Notes: generated from the letters alone by a model not told the origin. Shown: positions 41,549-50,322, counted from the stretch's first letter. The stretch: 64,000 nt of DNA from Salinibacterium sp. M195 (GCF_019443965.1 NZ_CP040814.1:1984001-2048000), one strand, 5' to 3'. Program-made: numbers and translations.

Positions 41549-42379
41549 TCAGGACTGAAGAAGGTCCAACAGTTCGCACAGAGCACCTGAGGCGCTACCG
41601 TCGATCTTAACGTCAGCTCGACTATCGACCTTCGTTTTTCCCCGGTTGATGACGATCAGGGGTACCCGTCGACGTAAGGCGCGTTCGACCAATCGGATGC
41701 CCGAGTTCACGACCAATGACGAGCCAGCGACGATGAGCGCACCTGACTGGTCGACGAGCGCCGATGCGAGCTGAAATTTTCTGGTGGGAACGAACTCGCC
41801 AAAGAAGACCACATCCGGCTTCAGAACACCCCCACATAGCGTGCATTCTGGGATCACGAATGCGTCGACGTTGGGTACTTCGGCGTCACCATCCGGGTTG
41901 AGGGTGTGAGACTCAGACTCTTCGAGCCAAGGGTTGAGGTCGGAGATACGTTCCGCGAGAGGCGTTCGAGCAAAGTACTGACCGCACCGGAGGCATCGTG
42001 CTCGGTCGATGCTGCCGTGCACGTCAACGACTCGCATTGATCCGGCCCGTAAATGAAGACCGTCAACGTTCTGCGTAATCACGCCGTTGCTCAGTCCGCG
42101 TCGCTCAAACTCTGCAAGAGCTGCGTGACCATCATTTGGAGCAGAACTGGCAAAACGTTTCCAGCCGAGATGGCTTCCGGCCCAGTATCGTTTTCGAAAT
42201 TCGGGGGAGCTCTGAAATTGCTGGAAGGTCATCGGATTACGCACAGCGGCACCCTCACCGCGATAATCAGGTATACCGGAGTCAGTGCTGATGCCGGCAC
42301 CCGTAAGTACGCTGATGAGTTTTCCGTCGAGAAGCTCGGCCGCACGACCGACCTCAGCGCTGCTGTCTTGTTTCTGCAC
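41549..42379 (-). CDS. Sir2 family NAD-dependent protein deacylase
   Basis: 276-residue sirtuin that removes acyl groups from lysine using NAD. Marks: VLTGAGISTDSGIPDYRG (NAD site), VITQNVDGLHLRAG (catalytic core), HGSID with the catalytic His, two zinc Cys pairs (CLRCGQ; CTLCGG) and the VVFFGEFVP motif. Class II-type features (YWAGSHLGWKRF) are seen. The frame is open to 42523 and would overlap the neighbouring methyltransferase; the GTG at 42379, preceded at 6 nt by TACGCT, gives a family-like N-terminus. It is divergent from the trmH-like gene. Confidence 0.92.
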   Translation of the reverse strand: MQKQDSSAEVGRAAELLDGKLISVLTGAGISTDSGIPDYRGEGAAVRNPMTFQQFQSSPEFRKRYWAGSHLGWKRFASSAPNDGHAALAEFERRGLSNGVITQNVDGLHLRAGSMRVVDVHGSIDRARCLRCGQYFARTPLAERISDLNPWLEESESHTLNPDGDAEVPNVDAFVIPECTLCGGVLKPDVVFFGEFVPTRKFQLASALVDQSGALIVAGSSLVVNSGIRLVERALRRRVPLIVINRGKTKVDSRADVKIDGSASGALCELLDLLQS

Positions 42380-42385
42380 ATCTCC

Positions 42386-42391
42386 AGCGTA
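42386..42391 (-). promoter_or_regulatory. -10 box of leaderless sirtuin gene
   Basis: TACGCT on the minus strand ends 6 nt before GTG 42379 and decides this start. Confidence 0.45.
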
Positions 42392-42461
42392 GACACTGCG
42401 AGCAGCTCTTCTCTTGCGAAAGACATCTATAGCCGCGAATCCGCCTAGTTGGGAACACATA

Positions 42462-43265
42462 GTGAACGTCATCAGGGTCACCGAACTCTCCGATCCGCGC
42501 TTGAGCGATTTCGCGAACCTCACCGATGTTGCCCTTCGTCGGCGTACCGAGCCTGAGGGCGGCCTCTATATCGCGGAGTCCTCAAAGGTCATTGCCCGTG
42601 CTCTTCGGGCTGGTCATGTTCCGCGTGCTGTGCTGGTGCTTGAGCAATGGCTCGACGCTGTCGCCGAGCTATTGGGCGACAGCGACACTCCGGTGTACGT
42701 GGGGGAGTCGGCCTTGCTTGAGCAGCTCACCGGGTTCAATCTCCACCGCGGTGCTCTCGCCTCGATGCACCGCCCGCCATTGCGTACGGTTGCTGAGTTA
42801 ATCGAGGGGGCCCGTCGTATCGTGATCCTCGAAGACATTGTGGATCACACCAATGTTGGCGCGGTTTTTCGTTCTGCTGCGGCGCTCGGTGCCGACGCTG
42901 TGCTGATCACACCGCGTTGTGCTGATCCGCTTTACCGTCGTAGCGTTCGCGTAAGCATGGGCACAGTACTTCAGGTTCCGTGGACTCGGATTGCGAATTG
43001 GCCAGCCGGTGCCCAAGAGTTGAAAGCAGCAGGCTTTCACCTCGCAGCCCTTGCACTGAGTGATGACGCCGTTGATCTCGATACTTTCGCGGCGAATGCG
43101 CCGGATCGTGTCGCGCTGATACTCGGCACCGAAGGCGACGGGCTCTCGCGCCAGACGATCGAAGCCGCCGACAGTGTTGTGAAGATCCCTATGATGCACG
43201 GCGTCGACTCTCTCAACGTCGCAGCGGCCAGCGCAGTGGGAATGTACACACTTCGAGTGCGCTAG
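42462..43265 (+). CDS. TrmH/SpoU family RNA 2'-O-methyltransferase
   Basis: 267-residue SPOUT methyltransferase using S-adenosylmethionine. The N-terminal substrate-binding region LYIAESSKVIARAL is followed by motif 1 VLEDIVDHTNVGAVFRSAAA, motif 2 LILGTEGDGLS and motif 3 VKIPMMHGVDSLNVAAASAV, which form the trefoil knot. rRNA or tRNA ribose is the probable target; specificity is not clear. Start is GTG at 42462 (weak GGGA upstream); the frame extends to 42414 but would overlap the sirtuin promoter. The gene is divergent from the sirtuin, with 82 bases between starts. Confidence 0.9.
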   Translation: MNVIRVTELSDPRLSDFANLTDVALRRRTEPEGGLYIAESSKVIARALRAGHVPRAVLVLEQWLDAVAELLGDSDTPVYVGESALLEQLTGFNLHRGALASMHRPPLRTVAELIEGARRIVILEDIVDHTNVGAVFRSAAALGADAVLITPRCADPLYRRSVRVSMGTVLQVPWTRIANWPAGAQELKAAGFHLAALALSDDAVDLDTFAANAPDRVALILGTEGDGLSRQTIEAADSVVKIPMMHGVDSLNVAAASAVGMYTLRVR

Positions 43266-43287
43266 CAGGAATACGTCGGTGAACTGT

Positions 43288-43293
43288 TAGCGT
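43288..43293 (+). promoter_or_regulatory. -10 box of leaderless D,D-carboxypeptidase gene
   Basis: TAGCGT ends 6 nt before GTG 43300. Confidence 0.45.
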
Positions 43294-43299
43294 TATCCG

Positions 43300-44523
43300 G
43301 TGCCGCTGACTCAACGCCAAATCTTTCGTCGCCGTCGCATCGTTGTCTTCTCCGCGGTCGGGGTAGCGCTTGCGACTGCGTTCTATTTGCCGATGACTCT
43401 ACTTGCACCGCTCTCTGCGGTGTCTGCCAGCGTGATCACCGCGTCGGTGCCGGAACTGCCACAGCCCGAACTCGAGTTGCCCAGCTACGGGGCTTCGGCA
43501 ATCGCCGCGATCGACAGGACGGGTTTGCTCGCGCAGTCCGGTAGCGCGGAGCCGCTGCCCATCGCTTCGATCACGAAAATCATTACCGCTCTCGTCGTGC
43601 TCGATGCAAAGCCGCTCGCGGTCGATGAGGCTGGGCCGACCATCACCTTCGGCGAAACCGACCTCGACTATTACTACACCCAACAGGCCCAGAACGGGCT
43701 GGTGTGGCCCGTTTCTGATGGACAGGAACTTTCGCAACGTGAAGTGATGAACGTCGTACTGCTTGCGTCAGCAAATAATTATGCCCAGTCACTTGCACAC
43801 TGGGCGTACGGCACTGACGAAGCCTTCGTCGCGGCTGCTGCCGCATGGTTGAGCGATCACGGACTCGAAAACACCACGCTGACCGAGGCATCTGGCATTC
43901 AGGAATCCAATCGGAGCACGGTAGAAGACCTCACGAAAATTGCACGCCTTGCGATTGACGACCCCGTCGTTGCGGCCATCGTCGCTGCCCCGTCAGCGGA
44001 AGTTCCTGGCCTTGGAACCGTCGAGAACCGCAACCAGTTGCTCGGAATCGATGGCGTTGACGGAATCAAAACGGGCACTCTGGATGACTGGGCATGCCTT
44101 CTTTTCTCAACCGACGTCACCATCGCCGGCGAGGTCAAAACATTCGTCGGCGTTGTCCTCGGAGGCCCAGATCATCCGACAGTCGCGGCCGCCATTCGCA
44201 CGTTAATTGCTGATGCCACTGCGGGGTATACCGAAGTTGAGCTAGTGAGCGCTGGTGAGGAGTTCGCCGAATACGACACGCCGTGGGGCGATGAGGCGAG
44301 GGCGATTGCGGCCGACGCTGTTTCGCGCGTTGTCTGGGGAACTGACGAGATCTCCGTAACAGTGGATGCCGATCCTGTGCGCCTTGCAAATCAGGGGACT
44401 GACGCGGGTGTTGTGCACGTTCGCATCGGCACCGAGACTATCGATGTCCCGCTGCAATTTAGCGACGAGATAGACGATCCTGGCCTGTGGTGGAGGCTCA
44501 CCAACCCACAAAGTTTATTCTAA
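43300..44523 (+). CDS. D-alanyl-D-alanine carboxypeptidase (S11 family)
   Basis: 407-residue penicillin-binding protein of the DacA/PBP5 kind, which trims the terminal D-Ala of peptidoglycan pentapeptides. A basic start RRRRIVV and one hydrophobic helix (residues about 14-38) form a signal anchor, so the enzyme faces outside. Catalytic motifs: SITK (Ser90, Lys93), SAN (157-159) and KTG (257-259). The Ala/Ser-rich ending is like other actinobacterial forms and lacks a clear C-terminal amphipathic anchor. The GTG start fits a leaderless mRNA. Confidence 0.92.
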   Translation: MPLTQRQIFRRRRIVVFSAVGVALATAFYLPMTLLAPLSAVSASVITASVPELPQPELELPSYGASAIAAIDRTGLLAQSGSAEPLPIASITKIITALVVLDAKPLAVDEAGPTITFGETDLDYYYTQQAQNGLVWPVSDGQELSQREVMNVVLLASANNYAQSLAHWAYGTDEAFVAAAAAWLSDHGLENTTLTEASGIQESNRSTVEDLTKIARLAIDDPVVAAIVAAPSAEVPGLGTVENRNQLLGIDGVDGIKTGTLDDWACLLFSTDVTIAGEVKTFVGVVLGGPDHPTVAAAIRTLIADATAGYTEVELVSAGEEFAEYDTPWGDEARAIAADAVSRVVWGTDEISVTVDADPVRLANQGTDAGVVHVRIGTETIDVPLQFSDEIDDPGLWWRLTNPQSLF

Positions 44524-44559
44524 TTTTCGAATAAACACTGGGCTCACAGGGTGTCGCGA

Positions 44560-44565
44560 TAGGAT
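44560..44565 (+). promoter_or_regulatory. possible desaturase -10 box
   Basis: TAGGAT here would start a transcript near 44572, giving a leader of about 60 bases before the desaturase GTG. Confidence 0.35.
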
Positions 44566-44598
44566 TGATTGCATCTGGAGCACTCGCTCACATATCAC

Positions 44599-44614
44599 AT
44601 GGCTGAGAAGCCAT
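44599..44614 (+). promoter_or_regulatory. leader hairpin of desaturase gene
   Basis: ATGGCT-GAGA-AGCCAT, a perfect 6-bp stem with a GNRA-type tetraloop, lies about 10 bases upstream of the TGAGGT ribosome site. It could affect translation or mRNA stability, perhaps with temperature. Confidence 0.35.
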
Positions 44615-44633
44615 ACGAAATTTCTGAGGTCAC

Positions 44634-45740
44634 GTGAGCAGTTCTCTCTCAGCCGGTTCGACAGGTGTAATCAAAACTGGACCTCGCGGCGTCGGTAATC
44701 CACTCAGTGAATTCGCTGCTTTGCTTCGCACCGTTCGCGAAGCTGGTCTTTTGCGCCGCAGCCGCGCTTTCTACATCATCACGTTTGCCGTCATCACGCT
44801 AGCAATGGTCGCTGCATGGTTCGGCTTCGCAATGCTTGCTGGTACTTGGTACGTACTGATTATCGCCGCAGTCATGGGCATCCTCTTCACCCAATATGCC
44901 TTCCTGACCCATGAGCTTGCTCATCGTCAGGTGTTCGAGTCAAGCAAACTTAACGACACTATCGGCCGCCTCATGTCTGACCTCGTTGTCGGCATCAGCT
45001 ACGCCTGGTGGATGAATAAGCACTCGCGTCATCACGCGAACCCCAACACGGTCGATAAAGATCCTGATATCGAGACCGACTTCATCATTTTTCAGAAAGA
45101 CAAGGCTGCCGGCCTTAAGGGCCTGACCAAGTTCATGGCCAAGCGCCAAGGCTACCTATTCTTTCCGGCGTTGCTTCTCGAAGGCTTCAACCTTCATTCT
45201 CATGCCTTCCAAGAGGTTTTCAACGTCAACAAAAAGGTTGACAAGCGCGCCCTCGAAATCGTGTTGTTGCTCGTGCGAAACATCTCCTACCTCGCAGTGG
45301 TGTTCACCTTCTTGCCGCTGGGTATGGATTTTGCGTTCTTAGCAGTACAGATGGGAATCTTCGGTCTGTACATGGGTTCGTCCTTCGCTCCCAACCACAA
45401 GGGAATGCCGATTCTTCCGAAGGGTTCGAAAGTTGATTACCTGCGTCGCCAGGTGCTCACCAGCCGCAATATTCGTAGCGGTCACTTCATGAACCACTTC
45501 ATGGGCGGTCTCAACTATCAGATCGAGCACCACCTGTTCCCCACCATGCCGCGTCCGCACTTGCGTCGTGCCGCTGAAATGGTTAAGGAATACTGCAAGA
45601 CCAAGGACATCAAGTACACCGAGGTCGGTTTGTTGACTTCGTACGGCATTGTGATCCGCCACCTCAATGAGGTCGGTCTGGGCGCTGACGGAGATCCCTT
45701 CGACTGCCCGGCAGCGGGCCGTGCAGGCTATACCGGCTAA
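44634..45740 (+). CDS. membrane fatty acid desaturase
   Basis: 368-residue di-iron desaturase inserting double bonds in acyl chains of lipids or acyl-CoA. Three His boxes are complete: HELAHRQ (H-x3-H), HSRHHANP (H-x2-HH) and QIEHHLFP (Q-x2-HH), the last of the front-end (delta-6-like) type. Two pairs of membrane helices lie between. Such enzymes keep membranes fluid in the cold. Start is GTG at 44634. The gene stands alone, with its own terminator and a possible regulatory leader. Confidence 0.93.
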   Translation: MSSSLSAGSTGVIKTGPRGVGNPLSEFAALLRTVREAGLLRRSRAFYIITFAVITLAMVAAWFGFAMLAGTWYVLIIAAVMGILFTQYAFLTHELAHRQVFESSKLNDTIGRLMSDLVVGISYAWWMNKHSRHHANPNTVDKDPDIETDFIIFQKDKAAGLKGLTKFMAKRQGYLFFPALLLEGFNLHSHAFQEVFNVNKKVDKRALEIVLLLVRNISYLAVVFTFLPLGMDFAFLAVQMGIFGLYMGSSFAPNHKGMPILPKGSKVDYLRRQVLTSRNIRSGHFMNHFMGGLNYQIEHHLFPTMPRPHLRRAAEMVKEYCKTKDIKYTEVGLLTSYGIVIRHLNEVGLGADGDPFDCPAAGRAGYTG

Positions 45741-45756
45741 TCAGCCAACCACAACA

Positions 45757-45797
45757 CGCTAAAGGGCCTCTACCGATTCGGTAGAGGCCCTTTAGCG
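45757..45797. terminator. bidirectional terminator after desaturase
   Basis: A perfect 19-bp stem (CGCTAAAGGGCCTCTACCG and complement) with an ATT loop separates the convergent desaturase and SGNH hydrolase genes. Confidence 0.93.
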
Positions 45798-45805
45798 TTG
45801 TATCT

Positions 45806-46567
45806 CTAAAAACCAGGTCGCTTTGGCGTGACATTGTCGCCGGAAGACTGATGCCGAACACGACGCAGCACCCACGGCACGAGGTACTCTCGCGCCCAGC
45901 CCATGTCTTCGACGCGCGCCTGACGCCACCGTCGCGGGGGGAGAGGCTCTGGGCTAAAAGGCTCAAGTTCGTTAGAAACGTTGAGGGCATCGAGAACCAT
46001 ACGAGCGACAGTGTGGTGTCCGACCGCTGAGAAATGTAATCGGTCCGGTGCCCACATTCGAGAATCAGAGAGCTCACGCAACGACCACATGTCAGCGACA
46101 ACGGCATCCTGATGCTGGGCAATTGCGCGAATGTTCTCGTTATAGATCGCAACTTTGCCACGAACCCGGTTAAGGACTGGCGTCATCCCGATATCTGGCC
46201 CTGTGAACAGAATCACCGTGGCCCCATCGCGACGCAATCCTGCCACAAGTGCCTCGACTCGCACTGCGACTTCGTCAGGGTCTGAACCGGGACGCATGAT
46301 GTCGTTGCCACCAGCAGAAACGCTAATGAGGTCAGGCTTGAGCTCTAAAGCGGGCTCAAGCTGTTCGGTATGAATCTGGTTCAAAAGGCGCCCTCGGATC
46401 GCGAGGTTTGCGTAGGCGAAGTCGTCCTTGTTGTGTCCAAGCACCTCGGCTACGCGGTCTGCCCAGCCCCGATTGCCGCCGGGGGATTCTGGCTCGGGGT
46501 CTCCGATGCCTTCGGTAAATGAGTCACCGATCGCGACGTATCGCGTCCACGGATGTAGTTCTTGCAT
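45806..46567 (-). CDS. SGNH/GDSL hydrolase
   Basis: 253-residue esterase-like protein with complete catalytic blocks: block I YVAIGDSFTEGIGDP (nucleophile Ser), block II Gly (LAIRGR), block III VSAGGNDIM (Asn) and block V DRLHFSAVGHH (Asp/His). There is no signal peptide, so it is probably cytosolic. The ATG at 46567 is chosen; the frame extends to 46792 but that part is not family-like. This active enzyme contrasts with the two degenerate SGNH proteins near 59-62 kb. Substrate unknown. Confidence 0.9.
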   Translation of the reverse strand: MQELHPWTRYVAIGDSFTEGIGDPEPESPGGNRGWADRVAEVLGHNKDDFAYANLAIRGRLLNQIHTEQLEPALELKPDLISVSAGGNDIMRPGSDPDEVAVRVEALVAGLRRDGATVILFTGPDIGMTPVLNRVRGKVAIYNENIRAIAQHQDAVVADMWSLRELSDSRMWAPDRLHFSAVGHHTVARMVLDALNVSNELEPFSPEPLPPRRWRQARVEDMGWAREYLVPWVLRRVRHQSSGDNVTPKRPGF

Positions 46568-46635
46568 CTCTCTAGCTTGCCTCAGATCGTGTCTGTGCGA
46601 AACCCGTGTGATTCCTGAGAGCCCGCTGTATTGCT

Positions 46636-46665
46636 TTGACCCCCAGATGGGGTGCAGATTATGTT
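46636..46665 (+). promoter_or_regulatory. promoter of GlsB-like stress gene
   Basis: TTGACC (46636-46641) and TATGTT (46660-46665) are 18 bases apart. The spacer carries CCCC-agat-GGGG, a possible operator. A 5' leader of about 45 bases would follow. Confidence 0.45.
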
Positions 46666-46717
46666 TGTTGACGTCTTCACACCGAAGACGACATAACCAC
46701 CGTTTGGAGAACACACA

Positions 46718-46981
46718 ATGGGAATCATTGGTTGGATCGTACTGGGACTCATCGCCGGCGCAATCGCTAAGGCAATTCTGCCAGGACGCCAAGGCGGCGG
46801 TTGGATCGCGACACTGATCCTTGGTGTTGTTGGTGCACTTGTTGGTGGATTCGTCGGAGGTGCGATCTTCGGGATTGGTCTCGAAGACTTCTTCTCCATC
46901 GAGACGTGGCTCGTAGCCATCGCCGGTTCAGTGCTCGTGCTGTTCATCTACGGACTAGTCACGCGCGGCTCACGTCGCTAA
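46718..46981 (+). CDS. GlsB/YeaQ/YmgE family stress-response membrane protein
   Basis: 87-residue membrane protein with three hydrophobic segments; MGIIGWIVLGLIAGAIAKAI, the GRQGGGWIATLILGVVGALV Gly-rich run and the final VLVLFIYGLVTRGSRR are typical of the transglycosylase-associated (GlsB) family, induced by envelope or acid stress in other bacteria. Precise function is unknown. It is monocistronic, with its own promoter and terminator. Confidence 0.93.
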   Translation: MGIIGWIVLGLIAGAIAKAILPGRQGGGWIATLILGVVGALVGGFVGGAIFGIGLEDFFSIETWLVAIAGSVLVLFIYGLVTRGSRR

Positions 46982-46997
46982 CTCTTTACCAACGCAG

Positions 46998-47025
46998 CAG
47001 GCGGCACACTACGGTGTGCCGCCTG
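46998..47025 (+). terminator. terminator after GlsB-like gene
   Basis: A 12-bp perfect stem (CAGGCGGCACAC and complement) around TACG, followed by TTTCGTTT. Confidence 0.92.
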
Positions 47026-47060
47026 TTTCGTTTAACGAGCGCCTGGCACAGCATGCTGCT

Positions 47061-47088
47061 TTGACATTGGCTCCGGAACGATCGTCCC
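47061..47088 (+). promoter_or_regulatory. dinB promoter region with degenerate SOS-like site
   Basis: A consensus -35 TTGACA (47061-47066) is followed by GGAACGATCGTCCC (47075-47088), which keeps 7 of 10 conserved positions of the actinobacterial LexA site CGAAC-N4-GTTCG. A separate GACAAT (47110-47115) lies 6 nt before the dinB ATG. LexA control of dinB is possible but weakly supported. Confidence 0.3.
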
Positions 47089-47121
47089 TGCGTCGTCGGA
47101 GGCACCTGAGACAATAGAGGC

Positions 47122-48369
47122 ATGGGCAAGCAAGACGGATTGACGCGGCACGTTTCCGCCATAGACGTCGATGACAGCACTGCAACCATCCTGCATGTAG
47201 ACATGGACGCCTTCTTCGCCTCAGTCGAGTTGCTCGATCATCCAGAACTCATTGGCAAGCCGGTAATCGTCGGCCACAAATCGACTCGTTCCGTCGTAAC
47301 TGCGGCAACGTACGAAGCTCGCAAATATGGGGTGAACTCTGCAATGCCAATGGCCCTTGCGCTCCGTCGCTGCCCCAACGCCATCGTGCTCGAGCCGCAC
47401 TTCGAGCGCTATCAATACTTCTCGTCACGAGTTTTTGAGATCTGTGATGAGCTCACCCCTAAAGTCGAGCGCTTAGGCATTGACGAGGCCTTTCTGGATG
47501 TCGCTGGCGCCCGCGCCATTTACGGGTCTCCCAAGGAGGTTGCGGCTTTGCTTCGGGCGCGAGTGTTCACCGAGACTGGCCTCGTATGTTCTGTGGGTGC
47601 CGCAGCATCCAAGTACGTCGCCAAAGTTGCATCGGGTTTATCGAAGCCTGACGGGCTTTTGGTGATTCCTGGCGACAAGACCGTGGAGTTTCTTCATCCA
47701 CTACCGATTTCGGCGCTGTGGGGTGTCGGAGCAAAAACTGAAGAAACGCTTCGACAACGCGGATTTTCCACGATCGCCGACATTGCACACGCCGATCGTG
47801 AATCCCTCACGCGCGCTGTAGGGGAGTCGGGCGCGGTTAAGCTGCATAACTTGGCATGGGGTAACGATGTGCGTGAGGTCTCCGAGCGGCCAGCCGAGAA
47901 GAGCATTGGCCATGAGACAACGTTCGAATATGACGTGCTCGACGGCGATGAGATCCGCAGAGAACTCCTGCGACTCTCCGGAAAGGTTGCCATTCGCCTG
48001 CGGGCTTCCGGCATGGTCGCTCGCACAGTAGTGCTCAAACTGCGGTTTGAAGATTTCAGTACCGTTACCCGGTCGCGCAAACTCCCCGAGCCGACCGACT
48101 TGGGGCGCACCCTTTATGAGACCGTGCGCGGGATCTACGACGAGTTTGCGGGAGAGGGCCGCCCGGTGCGGCTCGTTGGGGTGCGAGCCGAGCAACTTGG
48201 TGACCCCGGCGGAACCCTCGTCAGCCTCTGGGACACCACAGATGGCTGGCGCGATGCCGAGGAAGCGATGGAGGCGGCATCCGCACGATTCGGAAGCGGT
48301 GCTGTTGGCCCAGCCCGTTTGCTCGGAACAGAACGCTCCGAACGTCCTCGGCTTGGTCAACGCGATTAG
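47122..48369 (+). CDS. dinB: DNA polymerase IV
   Basis: 415-residue Y-family translesion polymerase. The palm motifs LHVDMDAFFASVELLD and RLGIDEAFLDVAGA carry the catalytic acids; the thumb HhH region (LWGVGAKTEETLRQRGF) and the little-finger domain follow. No clear C-terminal clamp-binding motif QxxLF stands out to me; a short Ser/Glu/Arg tail ends the protein. The N-terminus is about 12 residues longer than in minimal forms. The neighbouring helicase and the imuA-imuB-dnaE2 cassette make this a damage-tolerance region. Confidence 0.95.
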   Translation: MGKQDGLTRHVSAIDVDDSTATILHVDMDAFFASVELLDHPELIGKPVIVGHKSTRSVVTAATYEARKYGVNSAMPMALALRRCPNAIVLEPHFERYQYFSSRVFEICDELTPKVERLGIDEAFLDVAGARAIYGSPKEVAALLRARVFTETGLVCSVGAAASKYVAKVASGLSKPDGLLVIPGDKTVEFLHPLPISALWGVGAKTEETLRQRGFSTIADIAHADRESLTRAVGESGAVKLHNLAWGNDVREVSERPAEKSIGHETTFEYDVLDGDEIRRELLRLSGKVAIRLRASGMVARTVVLKLRFEDFSTVTRSRKLPEPTDLGRTLYETVRGIYDEFAGEGRPVRLVGVRAEQLGDPGGTLVSLWDTTDGWRDAEEAMEAASARFGSGAVGPARLLGTERSERPRLGQRD

Positions 48370-48424
48370 CCTTCGCCAACGGCGAAACTCCGCACCATCG
48401 ATCACCTACACCAGCGAGAAACGG

Positions 48425-48430
48425 TAAAGT
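48425..48430 (+). promoter_or_regulatory. -10 box of helicase gene
   Basis: TAAAGT ends 8 nt before GTG 48439; no Shine-Dalgarno sequence intervenes. Confidence 0.4.
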
Positions 48431-48438
48431 CTTTTCAA

Positions 48439-50211
48439 GTGAGCACTCCATTGCCTGGCCCTACCGTAGGCACGTTTGCGGCAGAACACCTCTCACCGTC
48501 GTATCCCGAACGCGCCGCCCGTGGCACCGCATCCAAATTGCGTGCGTGGCAGGCAGAAGCCCTCGATCTCTATTTCGAGCGCGAACCGAAAGACTTTCTC
48601 GCCGCAGCAACGCCTGGCGCTGGCAAAACCACTTTTGCGCTACGCCTGGCAGTTGAACTCATTGCCCGCCGCGTCATCGACCGTGTCACGGTCGTCGCCC
48701 CCACTGATCACCTCAAGCGTCAATGGGCAGATGCCGCCGATCGCGTCGGATTGCGCCTTAACCCCGGATTCTCCAACGGCGACGCGTGGGGCGGGCGCCG
48801 GTTCAATGGAATCGCCGTCACTTATGCGCAAGTCGCCATGAAAGCGTCCCTCCACCAAGAGATCACCGATTCCGCACGAACTCTCGTGATCCTCGACGAA
48901 GTCCACCATGGCGGCGACGCTCTCAGCTGGGGCGACGCAATTCACCAAGCATTCGGTCGCGCAACCCGCCGACTGTCCCTCACAGGAACACCTTTCCGCA
49001 GTGACACGGCCCCCATCCCCTTCGTCACCTACGCTCCTGACGGCAAGGGCATCCGCACCTCCGTAACGGATTACAGCTACGGCTACGGTCGTGCTCTCGC
49101 TGATGGTGTCGTTCGCCCGGTTATGTTCATGGCTTACGCCGGCAAAATGCGGTGGAGAACCCGCATGGGCGACGAAATGGAAGCCCGCCTTGGCGAAGGC
49201 GACACGAAAGATGTGACCTCGCAAGCGTGGCGTACCGCGTTAGACCCCAAGGGCGAATGGATGCCGGCAGTGCTCCGAGCCGCCGATCGTCGCCTCAGCG
49301 AGGTGCGACACTCCATTCCGGATGCCGGTGGGCTCGTTATTGCTACTGATCAGCTCGCCGCGCGCGCTTATGCGGGCCTCATCAAAGAGATCACGGGGGA
49401 GTCGGCAACGATCGTGCTCTCCGATGAGAAGGAATCTTCCGCGCGAATCGAGCAATTTGCTTCGAGTGACAGCCGGTGGATGGTCGCGGTGCGGATGGTT
49501 TCTGAAGGTGTAGACGTGCCTCGGCTTGCCGTCGGAGTGTATGCAACTTCAGCATCGACTCCGCTCTATTTTGCGCAGGCCGTTGGCCGATTCGTGCGCG
49601 TAAGGCGGCGGGGCGAAACCGCGTCAATCTTCTTGCCGAGCGTGCCGTCACTCATGCTTCTTGCGGAAAAACTTGAAATAGAGCGCGATCACGCGCTCGA
49701 TCGTGACAGCGAGAAAGATGATGATCTCCTCGACGACAGTCTCCTTGATAGCGAGAATCGCGAAGAGAAGACGAGCGATGAACTTGCCGACGAGTTCATC
49801 TGGGAAGCACTGGAGTCTGATGCGAACTTCGACCGGGTGCTCTTCGACGGTAACGAGTTCGGCTTTGCCGCCGAGACTGGCAGCGATGAAGAACTGGATT
49901 TCATCGGCCTACCGGGCATCTTGGAGCCGGAACAAGTACGCGAATTGCTGCTGCAACGTCAAAAGCGTCAATCCCGCCGTGCGGAAAACAAACCAAAAGC
50001 AGACCAGCCGCAGCCGCTGTATCGCACCCTCAAGGAGCAACGAACTTTGTTGAATAACCTCGTGGGTCGTCGCGCGAAGCTCGCTAACGAGCCACATGGG
50101 CTCATTCACGCAGAGCTGCGACGAGTGTGTGGCGGGCCGGCTGTCGCTCAGGCGACAGTGACGCAACTGCAAACCCGCATTGACTATTTGAGCAAAAACA
50201 CACACCCCTAG
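48439..50211 (+). CDS. DEAD/DEAH-box superfamily 2 helicase
   Basis: 590-residue putative DNA/RNA helicase. Motif I TPGAGKTTFALRLA (about residue 57), motif II LVILDEVHHGG, motif III-like LSLTGTPFRSD and motifs V/VI VRMVSEGVDVPRLA with FAQAVGRFVRVRR are complete. The order and lack of spacer resemble XPB/RadD-like DNA repair helicases. A highly acidic Ser/Asp/Glu stretch around residues 420-460 and a basic C-terminal coiled region follow. It sits 69 bases after dinB, but may have its own leaderless promoter. Substrate unknown. Confidence 0.87.
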   Translation: MSTPLPGPTVGTFAAEHLSPSYPERAARGTASKLRAWQAEALDLYFEREPKDFLAAATPGAGKTTFALRLAVELIARRVIDRVTVVAPTDHLKRQWADAADRVGLRLNPGFSNGDAWGGRRFNGIAVTYAQVAMKASLHQEITDSARTLVILDEVHHGGDALSWGDAIHQAFGRATRRLSLTGTPFRSDTAPIPFVTYAPDGKGIRTSVTDYSYGYGRALADGVVRPVMFMAYAGKMRWRTRMGDEMEARLGEGDTKDVTSQAWRTALDPKGEWMPAVLRAADRRLSEVRHSIPDAGGLVIATDQLAARAYAGLIKEITGESATIVLSDEKESSARIEQFASSDSRWMVAVRMVSEGVDVPRLAVGVYATSASTPLYFAQAVGRFVRVRRRGETASIFLPSVPSLMLLAEKLEIERDHALDRDSEKDDDLLDDSLLDSENREEKTSDELADEFIWEALESDANFDRVLFDGNEFGFAAETGSDEELDFIGLPGILEPEQVRELLLQRQKRQSRRAENKPKADQPQPLYRTLKEQRTLLNNLVGRRAKLANEPHGLIHAELRRVCGGPAVAQATVTQLQTRIDYLSKNTHP

Positions 50212-50273
50212 AGCGGCCGCAGTCTTAGACTTCGCCCAACTGCTGGGCGCGTGCTCTACCGGTTAACAAGAAA

Positions 50274-50300
50274 ACGCCCCCGGTATAGGACCGAGGGCGT
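50274..50300 (-). terminator. terminator of cold-shock gene
   Basis: An 11-bp stem with one wobble (ACGCCCCCGGT and ACCGAGGGCGT) lies 22 bases past the csp stop; on the minus strand it ends in GCGTTTTCTTGTT, a good U-rich tail. Confidence 0.85.
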
Positions 50301-50322
50301 CTTCGTTACTGAACTATCAAGA

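Noticed and set aside
50233..50249. CGCCCA-actgc-TGGGCG hairpin after the helicase as terminator
   Set aside because: Only a 6-bp stem with no T-run; too weak to list.
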